From: Betaproteobacteria bacterium RIFCSPLOWO2_02_FULL_63_19
GTDB taxonomy: Bacteria > Pseudomonadota > Gammaproteobacteria > Burkholderiales > SG8-39
DNA length: 63,394 nucleotides
NCBI GenBank assembly: GCA_001770415.1
Contig: MEQX01000010.1
Span: 1-63,394, forward strand
Direction: 5' to 3'
Part shown: piece by piece, positions 55,275-63,294 of the stretch
Layout: each line of letters starts with the position of its first letter
Position numbering within the stretch: position 1 is the stretch's first letter
Notes under the pieces: model-generated
What the model was told of the DNA's origin: nothing
Seen by the model: the letters and a program-made list of their open reading frames with translations, nothing else
Database searches by the model: none
Position numbers and translations under genes: made by a program

Positions 55275-56086
55275 CAATCTTTCCCCAATTCGTCACCCAA
55301 CTGGCGGCCGCGCTCGCTGGCGGCGCGAATCGCACGCACAACGGCTTCCGTGACGCGGTCGGCGGTCATGCTCGCGAGCGCCGCTTCCGTCGTACCGCCC
55401 CTGGAAGTCACGCGCTCGCGCAGCACCGATACCGGCTCGGTGCTGCCCGCCGCAAGTCGCGCTGCGCCGAGAAAGGTCTCAAGCGTAAGGGTGCTTGCCT
55501 GTTGCGGCGACAGTCCCAGTTCCGTGGCAGCCTGTTGCATCGCCTCGATGAAGTAAAACACGTACGCCGGACCGCTGCCAGACACCGCCGTCACCGGATC
55601 AAGCAGCGCCTCGTCCTCGACCCATAGCACTTTTCCTACAGCTTGCAGGATCTGCGCGGCACTCGCTCGTTGCTCCAGGCTGACTTGCGGTGTGGCGCAG
55701 GCCGCTGTAATCCCGGCGCCGATGAGCGCCGGCGTATTGGGCATGCAGCGCACCAACAGCCTGTGCCCGCCCAGCCAACGCGACAAATCCTCGAGCCGGA
55801 TCCCTGCGGCGATCGACACCACCAACTGTCCGGACAGGACTGGCGCGACCTGCGCTGCCGCCGCACGCATCTGCTGGGGTTTCACGGCGATGACCAGCAG
55901 TTCGCCGAACGGCAAGGCCTGTTGCGGTGAAGCGAAGCTGAGAACACCGTAGTCGCTTTGCAGCTTATCGCGGGTTCCGGGGTCAACCTCGACGACGCGG
56001 ATCGCCTGCGATGCGAAACCCTTGTTTCTCAGGCCGCCAATGATGGCGCGTGCCATGTTGCCGCCGCCGATAAGGGTGATGTTCAT
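55274..56086 (-). CDS. proC: Pyrroline-5-carboxylate reductase
   Basis: 270 residues. The last step of proline synthesis. The NADPH-binding motif is LIGGGNMARAIIGGL. LVIAVKPQQM, VRCMPNTPALIGAGITA and VSGSGPAYVFYFIEAM, with the substrate-binding GSGPAYVF signature, follow. TLRERVTSRGGTTE-like RERVTSRGGTTEAAL is the C-terminal signature. It is coupled to yggT. Confidence 0.96.
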   Translation of the reverse strand: MNITLIGGGNMARAIIGGLRNKGFASQAIRVVEVDPGTRDKLQSDYGVLSFASPQQALPFGELLVIAVKPQQMRAAAAQVAPVLSGQLVVSIAAGIRLEDLSRWLGGHRLLVRCMPNTPALIGAGITAACATPQVSLEQRASAAQILQAVGKVLWVEDEALLDPVTAVSGSGPAYVFYFIEAMQQAATELGLSPQQASTLTLETFLGAARLAAGSTEPVSVLRERVTSRGGTTEAALASMTADRVTEAVVRAIRAASERGRQLGDELGKD

Positions 56087-56253
56087 ATCGTGGCCTTCAA
56101 ATTAGCTGCGATGCTCTCGCCGACCCGGCCAGCACGAGAGTTGGTCCTGCAAGCTTGTTGCATCTCCCCGGGGTCTCGTCTGCACGATGGCGGAGGCGAA
56201 GGCACCGGCGGACACAGAACCCACCGTCACGACAGGGTTTCTTCGAAGTCGCT

Positions 56254-56949
56254 TCATGCTCTTGCATTGTCCCGCGGGCCGAAGATTGCGGTACCGATGC
56301 GCACCATGGTCGAGCCTTCGGCGATCGCGGCTTCCATGTCGGCCGACATGCCCATCGAGAGCGTGTCCAGGTCCAGGCCTGAACGGACCAGTTCGTCCTT
56401 CAGCTCGCGCAGCGTGCGGAACTGCCGGCGCTGCAACCGGATGTCCGATGTCGGCTCGGGGATGGCCATAAGACCGCGCAGCCTCAGGCGCGGCAGGGCG
56501 CACGTTTGCCTGGCAAGGCCGGCGACGGCCTGCGGCGCCACGCCGCTCTTGCTCGGCTCGCCCGAGACGTTGACTTCGATGCACACATTCAGCGGTGGCA
56601 GATTTCCCGGGCGCGCTTCGCTGAGCCGGGTGGCGATCTTCTCCCGGTCGAGCGAATGAACCCAATGGAACGATTCGGCGATCGGGCGGGCCTTGTTGCT
56701 CTGTATCGGGCCGATGAAGTGCCATACCAGCGCCAGGTCGGCGAGCGCACCGATCTTCACCAGCGCCTCCTGGACGTAGTTTTCGCCGAAATCGCGCTGG
56801 CCGACGCTGACGGCGGCCCGAATCGACTCCGCCGGATGCGTCTTGCTCACCGCGACGAGGCGCACGGAGGATTCCGGCCTGCCTGACGCACTGCAGGCCG
56901 CCGCGATGCGCGCTTTCACGGCTTGCATGTTGTTCTGGATTGTTGCCAT
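56254..56949 (-). CDS. yggS: PLP homeostasis protein (YggS/PLPBP)
   Basis: 231 residues. A single-domain PLP-binding TIM-barrel protein without known catalytic activity. The Lys that binds PLP is in LVAVSKTHPAESI, followed by FGENYVQEAL, HFIGPIQSNKAR and the C-terminal SMGMSADMEAAIAEGSTMVRIG. It maintains PLP balance. The ATG at 56949 is chosen on similarity. A 167-base gap separates it from proC. It is divergent from pilT. Confidence 0.95.
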   Translation of the reverse strand: MATIQNNMQAVKARIAAACSASGRPESSVRLVAVSKTHPAESIRAAVSVGQRDFGENYVQEALVKIGALADLALVWHFIGPIQSNKARPIAESFHWVHSLDREKIATRLSEARPGNLPPLNVCIEVNVSGEPSKSGVAPQAVAGLARQTCALPRLRLRGLMAIPEPTSDIRLQRRQFRTLRELKDELVRSGLDLDTLSMGMSADMEAAIAEGSTMVRIGTAIFGPRDNARA

Positions 56950-57016
56950 AATCCTCGAAGCGTTAGCGCGTGGCAAGCAGGAGTGCGCTTAGCCTCGCAC
57001 CGGGTGTCAACCGCGT

Positions 57017-57033
57017 CCGGCATAAAATGCCGG
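57017..57033. repeat. Perfect inverted repeat CCGGCAT-AAA-ATGCCGG between yggS and pilT
   Basis: Seven-base arms with a 3-base centre. TAAAAT (5 of 6 to a -10 hexamer) overlaps its right arm at 57023-57028. It lies 77 bases before pilT. Position and symmetry suit an operator in the divergent promoter region. Confidence 0.5.
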
Positions 57034-57109
57034 AGGCTATGGCGCTTTCCTGCGCGAAGCCGCTGGAAATGGCGACAGAGCGCCGCATCGCAATCCGGAG
57101 CAATTATAT

Positions 57110-58156
57110 ATGGACATTTCCGAACTGCTCGCCTTCGTAGTCAAGAACAAGGCTTCCGACCTTCATTTGTCCTCGGGGCTCCCGCCCATGATCCGCGTGC
57201 ATGGCGACGTCCGCCGCATCAACCTGCCGGCAATGGAACACAAGGACGTGCACGGGATGATCTACGACATCATGAACGATGGTCAGCGCAAACACTACGA
57301 GGAGAATCTGGAGTGTGACTTCTCGTTTGCGATTCCGGGCCTGGCGCGTTTTCGCGTCAACGCGTTCGTGCAAAATCGCGGTGCGGCGGCCGTGCTGCGA
57401 ACCATTCCGTCGAAGATCCTGTCACTCACCGACCTGAAGTGTCCCAAGATTTTCGAAGAGATTGCCGACAACCCGCGCGGCGTGGTGCTGGTGACCGGGC
57501 CGACCGGTTCGGGCAAGTCCACGACGCTGGCGGCAATGGTCAACCACAAGAACGAGACCGAAAACGGGCACATCCTCACCATCGAGGATCCGATCGAGTT
57601 CGTGCACGAGAGCAAGAAGTGCCTGATCAATCAGCGCGAGGTCGGACCTCACACGCTGTCGTTCGCGAATGCGCTGCGAAGCGCGCTGCGCGAGGACCCG
57701 GACGTGATCCTGGTGGGCGAGATGCGCGATCTGGAGACCATCCGCCTCGCGCTGTCGGGCGCCGAGACTGGACACTTGGTGTTCGGCACGCTGCACACCA
57801 GCTCGGCGGCGAAGACCATCGACCGCATCATCGACGTATTCCCGGCAGCGGAAAAGGAGATGATACGCGCGATGATCTCAACCTCCCTGAGGGCGGTGAT
57901 TTCGCAGACACTGCTGAAGACCAAGGACGGATCCGGGCGCGTTGCCGCGCACGAAATCATGATCGGCACGCCTGCCATCAACAATCTTATTCGCGAAGCC
58001 AAAGTGGCTCAAATGTATTCGGCCATCCAGACCGGCCAGCAGCACGGAATGCAGACGCTCGACCAGAACTTGCAGGATCTTGTGAAGAAGAACGTCATTT
58101 CTGTCGCTGAAGCGCGCAGCAAAGCAGCCAACAAGGATACGTTCCCGGGGAAGTAA
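57110..58156 (+). CDS. pilT: Type IV pilus retraction ATPase PilT
   Basis: 348 residues. A hexameric secretion ATPase that depolymerises pilin and powers twitching. Walker A is GPTGSGKST, the Asp box is LTIEDPIEFVH, Walker B is DVILVGEMRDLETI, and the His box is TGHLVFGTLHTSS. The PilT C-terminal motif reads AINNLIRE (usually AIRNLIRE). The N-terminal LLAFVVKNKASDLHLSSGLPP is the PilT PAS-like domain. Confidence 0.97.
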   Translation: MDISELLAFVVKNKASDLHLSSGLPPMIRVHGDVRRINLPAMEHKDVHGMIYDIMNDGQRKHYEENLECDFSFAIPGLARFRVNAFVQNRGAAAVLRTIPSKILSLTDLKCPKIFEEIADNPRGVVLVTGPTGSGKSTTLAAMVNHKNETENGHILTIEDPIEFVHESKKCLINQREVGPHTLSFANALRSALREDPDVILVGEMRDLETIRLALSGAETGHLVFGTLHTSSAAKTIDRIIDVFPAAEKEMIRAMISTSLRAVISQTLLKTKDGSGRVAAHEIMIGTPAINNLIREAKVAQMYSAIQTGQQHGMQTLDQNLQDLVKKNVISVAEARSKAANKDTFPGK

Positions 58157-58258
58157 CGCGAGATGTCCGGGCCCCTGCCGACGCCGGAAAAGGAATTCCA
58201 TCCTGCCGGCAGGCCCTCTGGGAACCGCAATCGCAAACTGGTTTGAAGGAGACGGGTA

Positions 58259-59395
58259 ATGGAACGAGAACAGGCAAACAAATTCATGTACGACCTGCTG
58301 CGGCTGCTGCTGCAGAAGAAGGGTTCGGACCTTTTCATTACCGTCGGCTTTCCTCCCGCGATGAAGATCGATGGCAAGATGACGCCGGTGTCGAACCAGG
58401 CGCTGACCCCGCAGCACACGGCGGAACTCGCGCGCTCGATCATGAACGACAAGCAGGCCGCGGAGTTCGAGGCCACCAAGGAGTGCAACTTTGCCGTCGC
58501 ACCCGCCGGGATCGGCCGCTTCCGCGTCAACGCCTTCGTGCAGCAGGCCAATATCGGCATGGTGCTGCGGGTGATCACCACCACCATCCCGAAGATCGAG
58601 GACCTGGGCATCCCGCCGGTGCTGAAGGACGTGATCATGACCAAGCGGGGCCTGGTGATCATGGTGGGGGGCACGGGCTCGGGCAAGTCGACCACGCTGG
58701 CGGCGATGATCGGTTACCGGAACGAGAACGCCTACGGCCACATCATCACTATCGAGGACCCGATCGAGTACACGCACCCGCACAAGAACAGCCTGATCAC
58801 CCAGCGCGAGGTGGGCGTGGATACGCTTTCCTGGGAACATGCCTTGCACAACACCTTGCGCCAGGCGCCGGACGTGATCCTGATCGGCGAGATTCGCGCG
58901 CGGGAGACCATGGAACACGCGGTCGCATTCGCCGAAACGGGCCACCTCTGCTTGGGTACGCTGCACGCCAACAGCTCCAACCAGGCGCTGGACCGGATCA
59001 TCAACTTCTTCCCCGAGGAACGTCGCCAGCAGCTGCTGATGGATCTGTCGCTTAACCTGCGCGCGCTGGTCTCGCAGCGGCTGATCCCGCTGAAAGAGGG
59101 CAAGGGCCGCGCCGCCGCGGTGGAGGTCCTGCTCAACTCGCCACTCATCGCCGATTTGATCTTCAAGGGCGAAGTGCACGGGATCAAGGAGATCATGAAG
59201 AAGTCGCGGGAACTGGGCATGCAGACCTTCGACCAGGCGCTGTTCGACCTGTACGAGGAAGGCAAGATCAGTTACGAGGACGCGCTCCGGAACGCCGACA
59301 GCGTCAACGACCTGCGCCTGAACATCAAACTGCATTCCAAGGAGGCGAAGAACCGCGACATCACCAGCGGTATCGAGCATCTCAATATCGTTTGA
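58259..59395 (+). CDS. pilU: PilT-like ATPase PilU
   Basis: 378 residues. A PilT paralogue that assists retraction. Walker A is GGTGSGKST, followed by [38 protein letters not shown] and [16 protein letters not shown]. The C-terminal tail with [15 protein letters not shown] is typical of PilU. A GAAGGAGA ribosome binding site precedes the ATG. It lies 102 bases after pilT and is probably co-transcribed. Confidence 0.95.
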   Translation: MEREQANKFMYDLLRLLLQKKGSDLFITVGFPPAMKIDGKMTPVSNQALTPQHTAELARSIMNDKQAAEFEATKECNFAVAPAGIGRFRVNAFVQQANIGMVLRVITTTIPKIEDLGIPPVLKDVIMTKRGLVIMVGGTGSGKSTTLAAMIGYRNENAYGHIITIEDPIEYTHPHKNSLITQREVGVDTLSWEHALHNTLRQAPDVILIGEIRARETMEHAVAFAETGHLCLGTLHANSSNQALDRIINFFPEERRQQLLMDLSLNLRALVSQRLIPLKEGKGRAAAVEVLLNSPLIADLIFKGEVHGIKEIMKKSRELGMQTFDQALFDLYEEGKISYEDALRNADSVNDLRLNIKLHSKEAKNRDITSGIEHLNIV

Positions 59396-59447
59396 CGTCG
59401 AGCGAAAGACGGCACCGGGCTGCGACCGCGGGCGTGTCCAATTTTGC

Positions 59448-59476
59448 TTGACATGGGCCAATGCTCGGTGCATGCT
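59448..59476 (+). promoter_or_regulatory. Candidate promoter of the cold-shock gene
   Basis: A perfect TTGACA (59448-59453) is followed after 17 bases by CATGCT (3 of 6). The predicted leader to the ATG is about 135 bases, in the range of cold-shock mRNA leaders that act as RNA thermosensors. The -10 is weak. Confidence 0.4.
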
Positions 59477-59618
59477 CGCCCCGCAATCTAGGTTTTGGCC
59501 TGCCTTCCGCTACCGCCCGGTCCCGGGCGTTCTACCGAGACAATCCACTTACTTCGGTTGTTCAAGACCGCGGGTCATTGCACGCGGTCCGTTCTTAACA
59601 AGCACCATGGAGGCCAAA

Positions 59619-59822
59619 ATGCCTGTAGGTAAAGTCAAGTGGTTCAATCCCGGCAAGGGTTACGGTTTCATCGCACCGAACGATGGTTCCAAGGACGTAT
59701 TCGTTCATATCAGCGCGGTCGAGCGCTCAGGATTGGGCACTCTGGCAGAGGGACAGCAAGTCAGCTTCGAAGTCACCAACGAGCGGGGCAAGAGTTCTGC
59801 CACCAATCTGAAGGCGGCGTAA
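59619..59822 (+). CDS. Cold-shock domain protein
   Basis: 67 residues, one OB-fold cold-shock domain. The RNP1 motif is KGYGFIAP and RNP2 is VFVHISAV. It opens with [11 protein letters not shown]. It binds single-stranded RNA/DNA as an RNA chaperone. The ATG at 59619 follows GGAGG at five bases; another ATG at 59607 would place that ribosome binding site inside the gene. Confidence 0.96.
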   Translation: MPVGKVKWFNPGKGYGFIAPNDGSKDVFVHISAVERSGLGTLAEGQQVSFEVTNERGKSSATNLKAA

Positions 59823-60119
59823 GGGTTTCGGCGACCCGGATCGCCATCGACCCCCCTGGCTCACCGGACCCTGTGTCGTGATGGCGCCTGCGTTCAGGCA
59901 TCTCGGGTAGCCAAGCGCGACTGTGTGCCGTGCCTGCGCGCTGCGGCACGCCAGACGACCGGTAGCAACGCGATCCGGCCGTCGCAGCGTCATGTCTGGA
60001 AATAAGGGGGGTCAGATCCGCATGCTCTGAGCTTTCCTGTCTTCTCCTTCCGAGCTGCTATGCACCGACGGGCGCGGCGCTTCTGCTAGCATGACGGCAC
60101 GTTCTTCCGGGAGATCACC
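59823..60119. other. Intergenic region after the cold-shock gene
   Basis: About 300 bases without a credible gene. It contains a 6-base stem (GTGCCG at 59925-59930, CGGCAC at 59944-59949), too weakly framed to call a terminator. It also contains GGAAATAAGGGGGGTCAGAT (about 59998-60017), which resembles the AATAAGGGGTCAG motif seen near REP-associated transposases in betaproteobacteria. It occurs once here, and no transposase is present. Confidence 0.35.
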
Positions 60120-60980
60120 ATGGCCGGTCAGCAGGAAACCCGCAACATGGCGCTATTCTGCGATTTCGAGAACATCGCCCTGGGCGTGCGCGACGCGCGC
60201 TACGAAAAGTTCGACATCAACCGCGTGCTCGAGCGTCTTCTGCTCAAGGGCAGCATCGTGGTAAAGAAGGCTTATTGCGACTGGGAGCGGTACAAGGAGT
60301 TCAAGGCGGCAATGCACAGCGCCTCTTTCGAGTTGATCGAGATTCCGCATTTGCGCCAGTCGGGCAAGAATTCTGCGGACATCCGCATGGTGGTGGATGC
60401 CTTGGACCTCTGTTACACGAAATCGCACGTCGATACGTTCGGGATCATCAGCGGCGACTCCGACTTTTCGCCGCTGGTGTCCAAGCTGCGGGAGAACGCG
60501 AAGATTGTCATCGGCGTCGGGGTGAAGAACTCCACGTCGGATCTTCTTATCGCCAACTGCGACGAGTTCATTTTCTATGATGACCTGGTGCGCGAGGACG
60601 AGGCGAAGAAGCGCCGCGCGAAGAAATCCTCCGGGCGCGTCCCCGTTGGCGAGGCGAAGAAGGAGGCGAAGAAGGGGGACAAGGCCGAAAAGACCGAGAA
60701 AGCCGAAAGGAGCACCGAGGACCGGAAACACGAGGCGATCGAACTCGTGCTGGAGACCGTTGACGCGTTGGGACGGGAGCGCGCCGAGGAGGAGAAGGTT
60801 TGGGGATCGATGGTGAAACAGGCCATAAAACGTCGCAGTCCCGGCTTTTCGGAGTCCTATTACGGTTTTCGCGCTTTCGGCGACCTGCTTGAGGAAGCGC
60901 AGCGGCGCGGACTGCTTGAACTCAAACGCGACGAGAAATCGGGCGGCTATGTTGTACGAGCCGTACCGCGCAAGGACTGA
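60120..60980 (+). CDS. NYN-domain ribonuclease-like protein with C-terminal LOTUS/OST-HTH domain
   Basis: 286 residues. The N-terminal NYN (PIN-like) domain has the acidic metal site: Asp15 in LFCDFEN, the ADIRMVVDA Asp residues and the SGDSDFSPLV Asp pair (about 113-120). A Lys/Glu-rich linker (about 160-205) follows. The C-terminal about 75 residues form an OST-HTH/LOTUS domain (KQAIKRRSPGFSESYYGF, FGDLLEEAQRRGLL), an RNA- or G-quadruplex-binding module. It is predicted to cut or bind RNA. It stands alone. Confidence 0.88.
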   Translation: MAGQQETRNMALFCDFENIALGVRDARYEKFDINRVLERLLLKGSIVVKKAYCDWERYKEFKAAMHSASFELIEIPHLRQSGKNSADIRMVVDALDLCYTKSHVDTFGIISGDSDFSPLVSKLRENAKIVIGVGVKNSTSDLLIANCDEFIFYDDLVREDEAKKRRAKKSSGRVPVGEAKKEAKKGDKAEKTEKAERSTEDRKHEAIELVLETVDALGRERAEEEKVWGSMVKQAIKRRSPGFSESYYGFRAFGDLLEEAQRRGLLELKRDEKSGGYVVRAVPRKD

Positions 60981-61034
60981 GGCGGGCCGACCCACGCCGG
61001 CCGGTCGCCCAAACGAACGTCATACGAGGACGAG

Positions 61035-61880
61035 ATGCGATTGGTTACCAAGACGCCCACGGCCGTATCGGCATCGCACAGGCTGCTTGTTGCGGGACTC
61101 ACGGCCGTTATCGGACTGACGTGCTTCGGCGCACACGCGCAGCAGCCAGTCGGACTGGCCAAGTGGATCGCGGCGCCTCATCGCACCGAAGGGAACGTCG
61201 CCCGAGACCGTTTCCGGCACCCCGGCGAGGTGCTCGCGTTCCTAGGTGTAAAGGACGCCAGCACGGTCGCGGAAATTCTGCCGGGCAGCCGCGGCTATTA
61301 CATGGAGATTCTCGCGCCATATCTGAAGGAACGCGGCCGCTACATCGCGGCCAGCCGCGATCGGGAGGCCCCACCGCAATACCTCGCCGATCATCAGAAG
61401 CTGCTGGCACGTCTCAAGGCCGAGCCAGCGCTTTACGGCAAGGTCGTGGTCACGCAGTTCAATGCCGACAAGCACGAAATCGCGCCGCCGGGGAGCGCCG
61501 ATTTCGTACTCACGTTCCGCAATCTGCACAACTGGATCGACCGGAACGAGATCGAAGGGGCACTGCGGGCGTTCCACAAGGCGCTCAAGCCCGGTGGCGT
61601 GCTTGGCGTTGTGGATCATCGTGGACGTTCGGGTGTGCCGCAGGAGGTTCAGATCAAGGACGGATACGTGCGTCAGGATTTCGCCGTCGCGCTGGTCGAA
61701 AGGGCCGGATTCCGGCTGGTCGGCACTTCCGAAGTCAACGCCAATCCGAAGGACACGAAGGATTATCCGAAAGGCGTATGGACGCTGCCACCGACGTATC
61801 GATTGAAGGACAAGGATCACGCGAAGTACGAGGCGATCGGTGAGAGTGACCGTTTCACGCTCAAATTCGTCAAGCGGTGA
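61035..61880 (+). CDS. Exported methyltransferase-fold protein (COG4798-like)
   Basis: 281 residues. A signal peptide (LLVAGLTAVIGLTCFG, cleavage after AHAQ) is followed by a class I SAM-methyltransferase-like core. Motif I-like VAEILPGSRGYYMEIL is degenerate. FVLTFRNLHNWIDRNE and ALKPGGVLGVVDHRG fit the fold. Proteins with both a signal peptide and a methyltransferase fold are unusual because SAM is not expected in the periplasm. A non-methyltransferase role is possible. No obvious partner gene. Confidence 0.78.
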   Translation: MRLVTKTPTAVSASHRLLVAGLTAVIGLTCFGAHAQQPVGLAKWIAAPHRTEGNVARDRFRHPGEVLAFLGVKDASTVAEILPGSRGYYMEILAPYLKERGRYIAASRDREAPPQYLADHQKLLARLKAEPALYGKVVVTQFNADKHEIAPPGSADFVLTFRNLHNWIDRNEIEGALRAFHKALKPGGVLGVVDHRGRSGVPQEVQIKDGYVRQDFAVALVERAGFRLVGTSEVNANPKDTKDYPKGVWTLPPTYRLKDKDHAKYEAIGESDRFTLKFVKR

Positions 61881-61901
61881 CTGCCGTTACTAGCTTGCGG
61901 A

Positions 61902-62456
61902 ATGAATCGACCAATGAGTACCTGCAGCCATATCGTACTGATGGCTTCCTACAACGAATGGATGAACGCGAAGCTTTACGCGTGCGCAGGCAAGCTGTCG
62001 ACGCAGGAGCTTGAGGCCGACAGGGGCGTGTTTTTCCGTTCGATAATCGGAACCCTTAACCACATCGTTGTGGGGGATACGACCTGGATGCAGCGTTTTG
62101 CGAAGCACCCGGCGCGGCACGGTTCGCTTGATCCGGTGCGCCAGATGCCCTCGCCGACATCACTGGATCAGATCATGTTTGCGGATTTTGGGGCGTTGGC
62201 GAAGCATCGAAGATTGCTCGATAAAATCATAAGACAGTGGGCCGCCGAACTCGCCGAGGCCGACCTGCACCATATCCTGCATTACAGGAATCTCCAAGGT
62301 ATCGCCGCGAAAAAGCGTTTTTCCAGCCTCGTGATGCATTTCTTCAATCATCAGACGCACCACCGTGGTCATGTAACCGCGATGCTGCATCAGGCCGGTC
62401 ATGATGTCGGCGTCACCGATCTTCTGGCGCTTATTCCGAGTGAAAACGACGCATGA
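61902..62456 (+). CDS. DinB-family putative metalloenzyme
   Basis: 184 residues of the DinB/YfiT four-helix bundle. Metal-binding His occur in GTLNHIVVGD and in FFNHQTHHRGHVTA. Members include thiol-dependent transferases of small molecules; the substrate is unknown. An ATG four codons later (61914) is an alternative start. The gene lies 21 bases after the methyltransferase-like gene and may be co-transcribed. Confidence 0.85.
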   Translation: MNRPMSTCSHIVLMASYNEWMNAKLYACAGKLSTQELEADRGVFFRSIIGTLNHIVVGDTTWMQRFAKHPARHGSLDPVRQMPSPTSLDQIMFADFGALAKHRRLLDKIIRQWAAELAEADLHHILHYRNLQGIAAKKRFSSLVMHFFNHQTHHRGHVTAMLHQAGHDVGVTDLLALIPSENDA

Positions 62457-62515
62457 GTTGGAATGCCGGAACGGCGAGCGAGTGAACCGTCCGGACCGGG
62501 CAAGGGATTACCGTG

Positions 62516-62713
62516 ATGGCATACGACGAAGGAGTGGCGCAGCGGCTTCGAGAGATGCTTGAGGGAGAGCCCGGCATTCAGCAGAAGCGCATGTTCGGCG
62601 GCCTCGCATTCATGCTGCGCGGAAACATGTGCTGCGGGGTCGTCGGCGACACGCTCATGGCGAGAGTTGGGCCTGACCGTTACGCGGACGCGCTGAACGT
62701 GCAGCAGCGTTAA
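62516..62713 (+). pseudogene. Truncated TfoX N-terminal-domain gene
   Basis: 65 residues matching the first half of TfoX_N proteins: MAYDEGVAQRLREML, MFGGLAFMLRGNMCCGVVGD and LMARVGPDRYADAL. Family members are about 100-115 residues. The second half (the Gly-rich part ending in a hydrophobic helix) is missing, because a stop follows ALNVQQR. No continuation was found in other frames downstream. A ribosome binding site (AAGGGA) is present, so a short product could still be made. Confidence 0.6.
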
Positions 62714-62715
62714 AC

Positions 62716-62729
62716 TGGGAGCGCTCCCA
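62716..62729. repeat. 14-bp perfect palindrome TGGGAGCGCTCCCA
   Basis: Starts two bases after the truncated TfoX stop codon. The sequence equals the operator recognised by LacI-family CebR-type regulators of actinobacteria. No LacI-type regulator or sugar gene lies beside it. It could be an operator of the downstream gene, a hairpin, or chance. Confidence 0.55.
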
Positions 62730-62781
62730 ACAGGATGCCGGTGCCCGGCGAGTGGCGGTAACCGCGACAAGGAGATCCAGC

Positions 62782-63294
62782 ATGGTGCTAACCAAAAGGC
62801 AGATTCTGATGGCAGTCGGCGGCCTGGTCGTTCTTGCCGCCGCCGGTTGGCTTGGCTGGCAATACTTCGAGGAAAGTACGCCGCCGCCGGCGCCGCCGGT
62901 CGCCAAGCCGATTGCGCGGCCTGCTGCGGCGACGAAGAAAACCCCGCCACCAGCCGCTGCCGCGAAGGCCAAGCCACCGCCTGCGCCGGCGGCTGCGGTC
63001 AAACCACCGCCTGCACCTGCACCTGCGGCTGCGGTCAAACCACCGCCCGCGCCGGCGGCCGCCGTCAAGCAAGCACCCTCGCCGTCTTCGGCGCATGCGG
63101 CACCCGCGCCGGCGAAACCCTCCCCGGACGCGGCGCCCAAGCGGGCGGTTTCGACCGCGGCGTCGGAACCGTCCGCGCCGCGACCCGAAGCACCCGCGCC
63201 GCGCGCGCGGTCGAGGGCCGCAGAGGATGCACGCAGTTGCCTCTTATTTGCGACCAACGCCGAGGTGCGTAAGTGCGCGGAGCAGTACCGCTGA
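62782..63294 (+). CDS. Membrane-anchored Pro/Ala-rich repeat protein
   Basis: 170 residues. An N-terminal membrane helix (ILMAVGGLVVLAAAGWLGW) is followed by about 110 residues of low complexity with tandem KPPPAPAAAVK-type repeats (about 60-95), then a C-terminal segment with two Cys (ARSCLLFATNAEVRKCAEQY). The C-terminus may form a small disulfide-bonded domain. The repeat may span the periplasm. The ATG follows GGAG at seven bases. Function unknown. The last 100 bases of the window after it hold no supportable gene. Confidence 0.75.
   Translation: MVLTKRQILMAVGGLVVLAAAGWLGWQYFEESTPPPAPPVAKPIARPAAATKKTPPPAAAAKAKPPPAPAAAVKPPPAPAPAAAVKPPPAPAAAVKQAPSPSSAHAAPAPAKPSPDAAPKRAVSTAASEPSAPRPEAPAPRARSRAAEDARSCLLFATNAEVRKCAEQYR

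Noticed and set aside
56102..56725. 207-codon minus-strand frame spanning the proC-yggS gap
   Set aside because: It overlaps yggS in another frame and shows no family features; the 167-base gap appears non-coding.
57878..59473. 531-codon minus-strand frame opposite pilU
   Set aside because: Entirely antisense to pilT/pilU with a His/Arg/Asp-rich composition typical of shadow frames.
59921..59950. Terminator hairpin after the cold-shock gene
   Set aside because: The six-base stem has a 13-base loop and no T-run.
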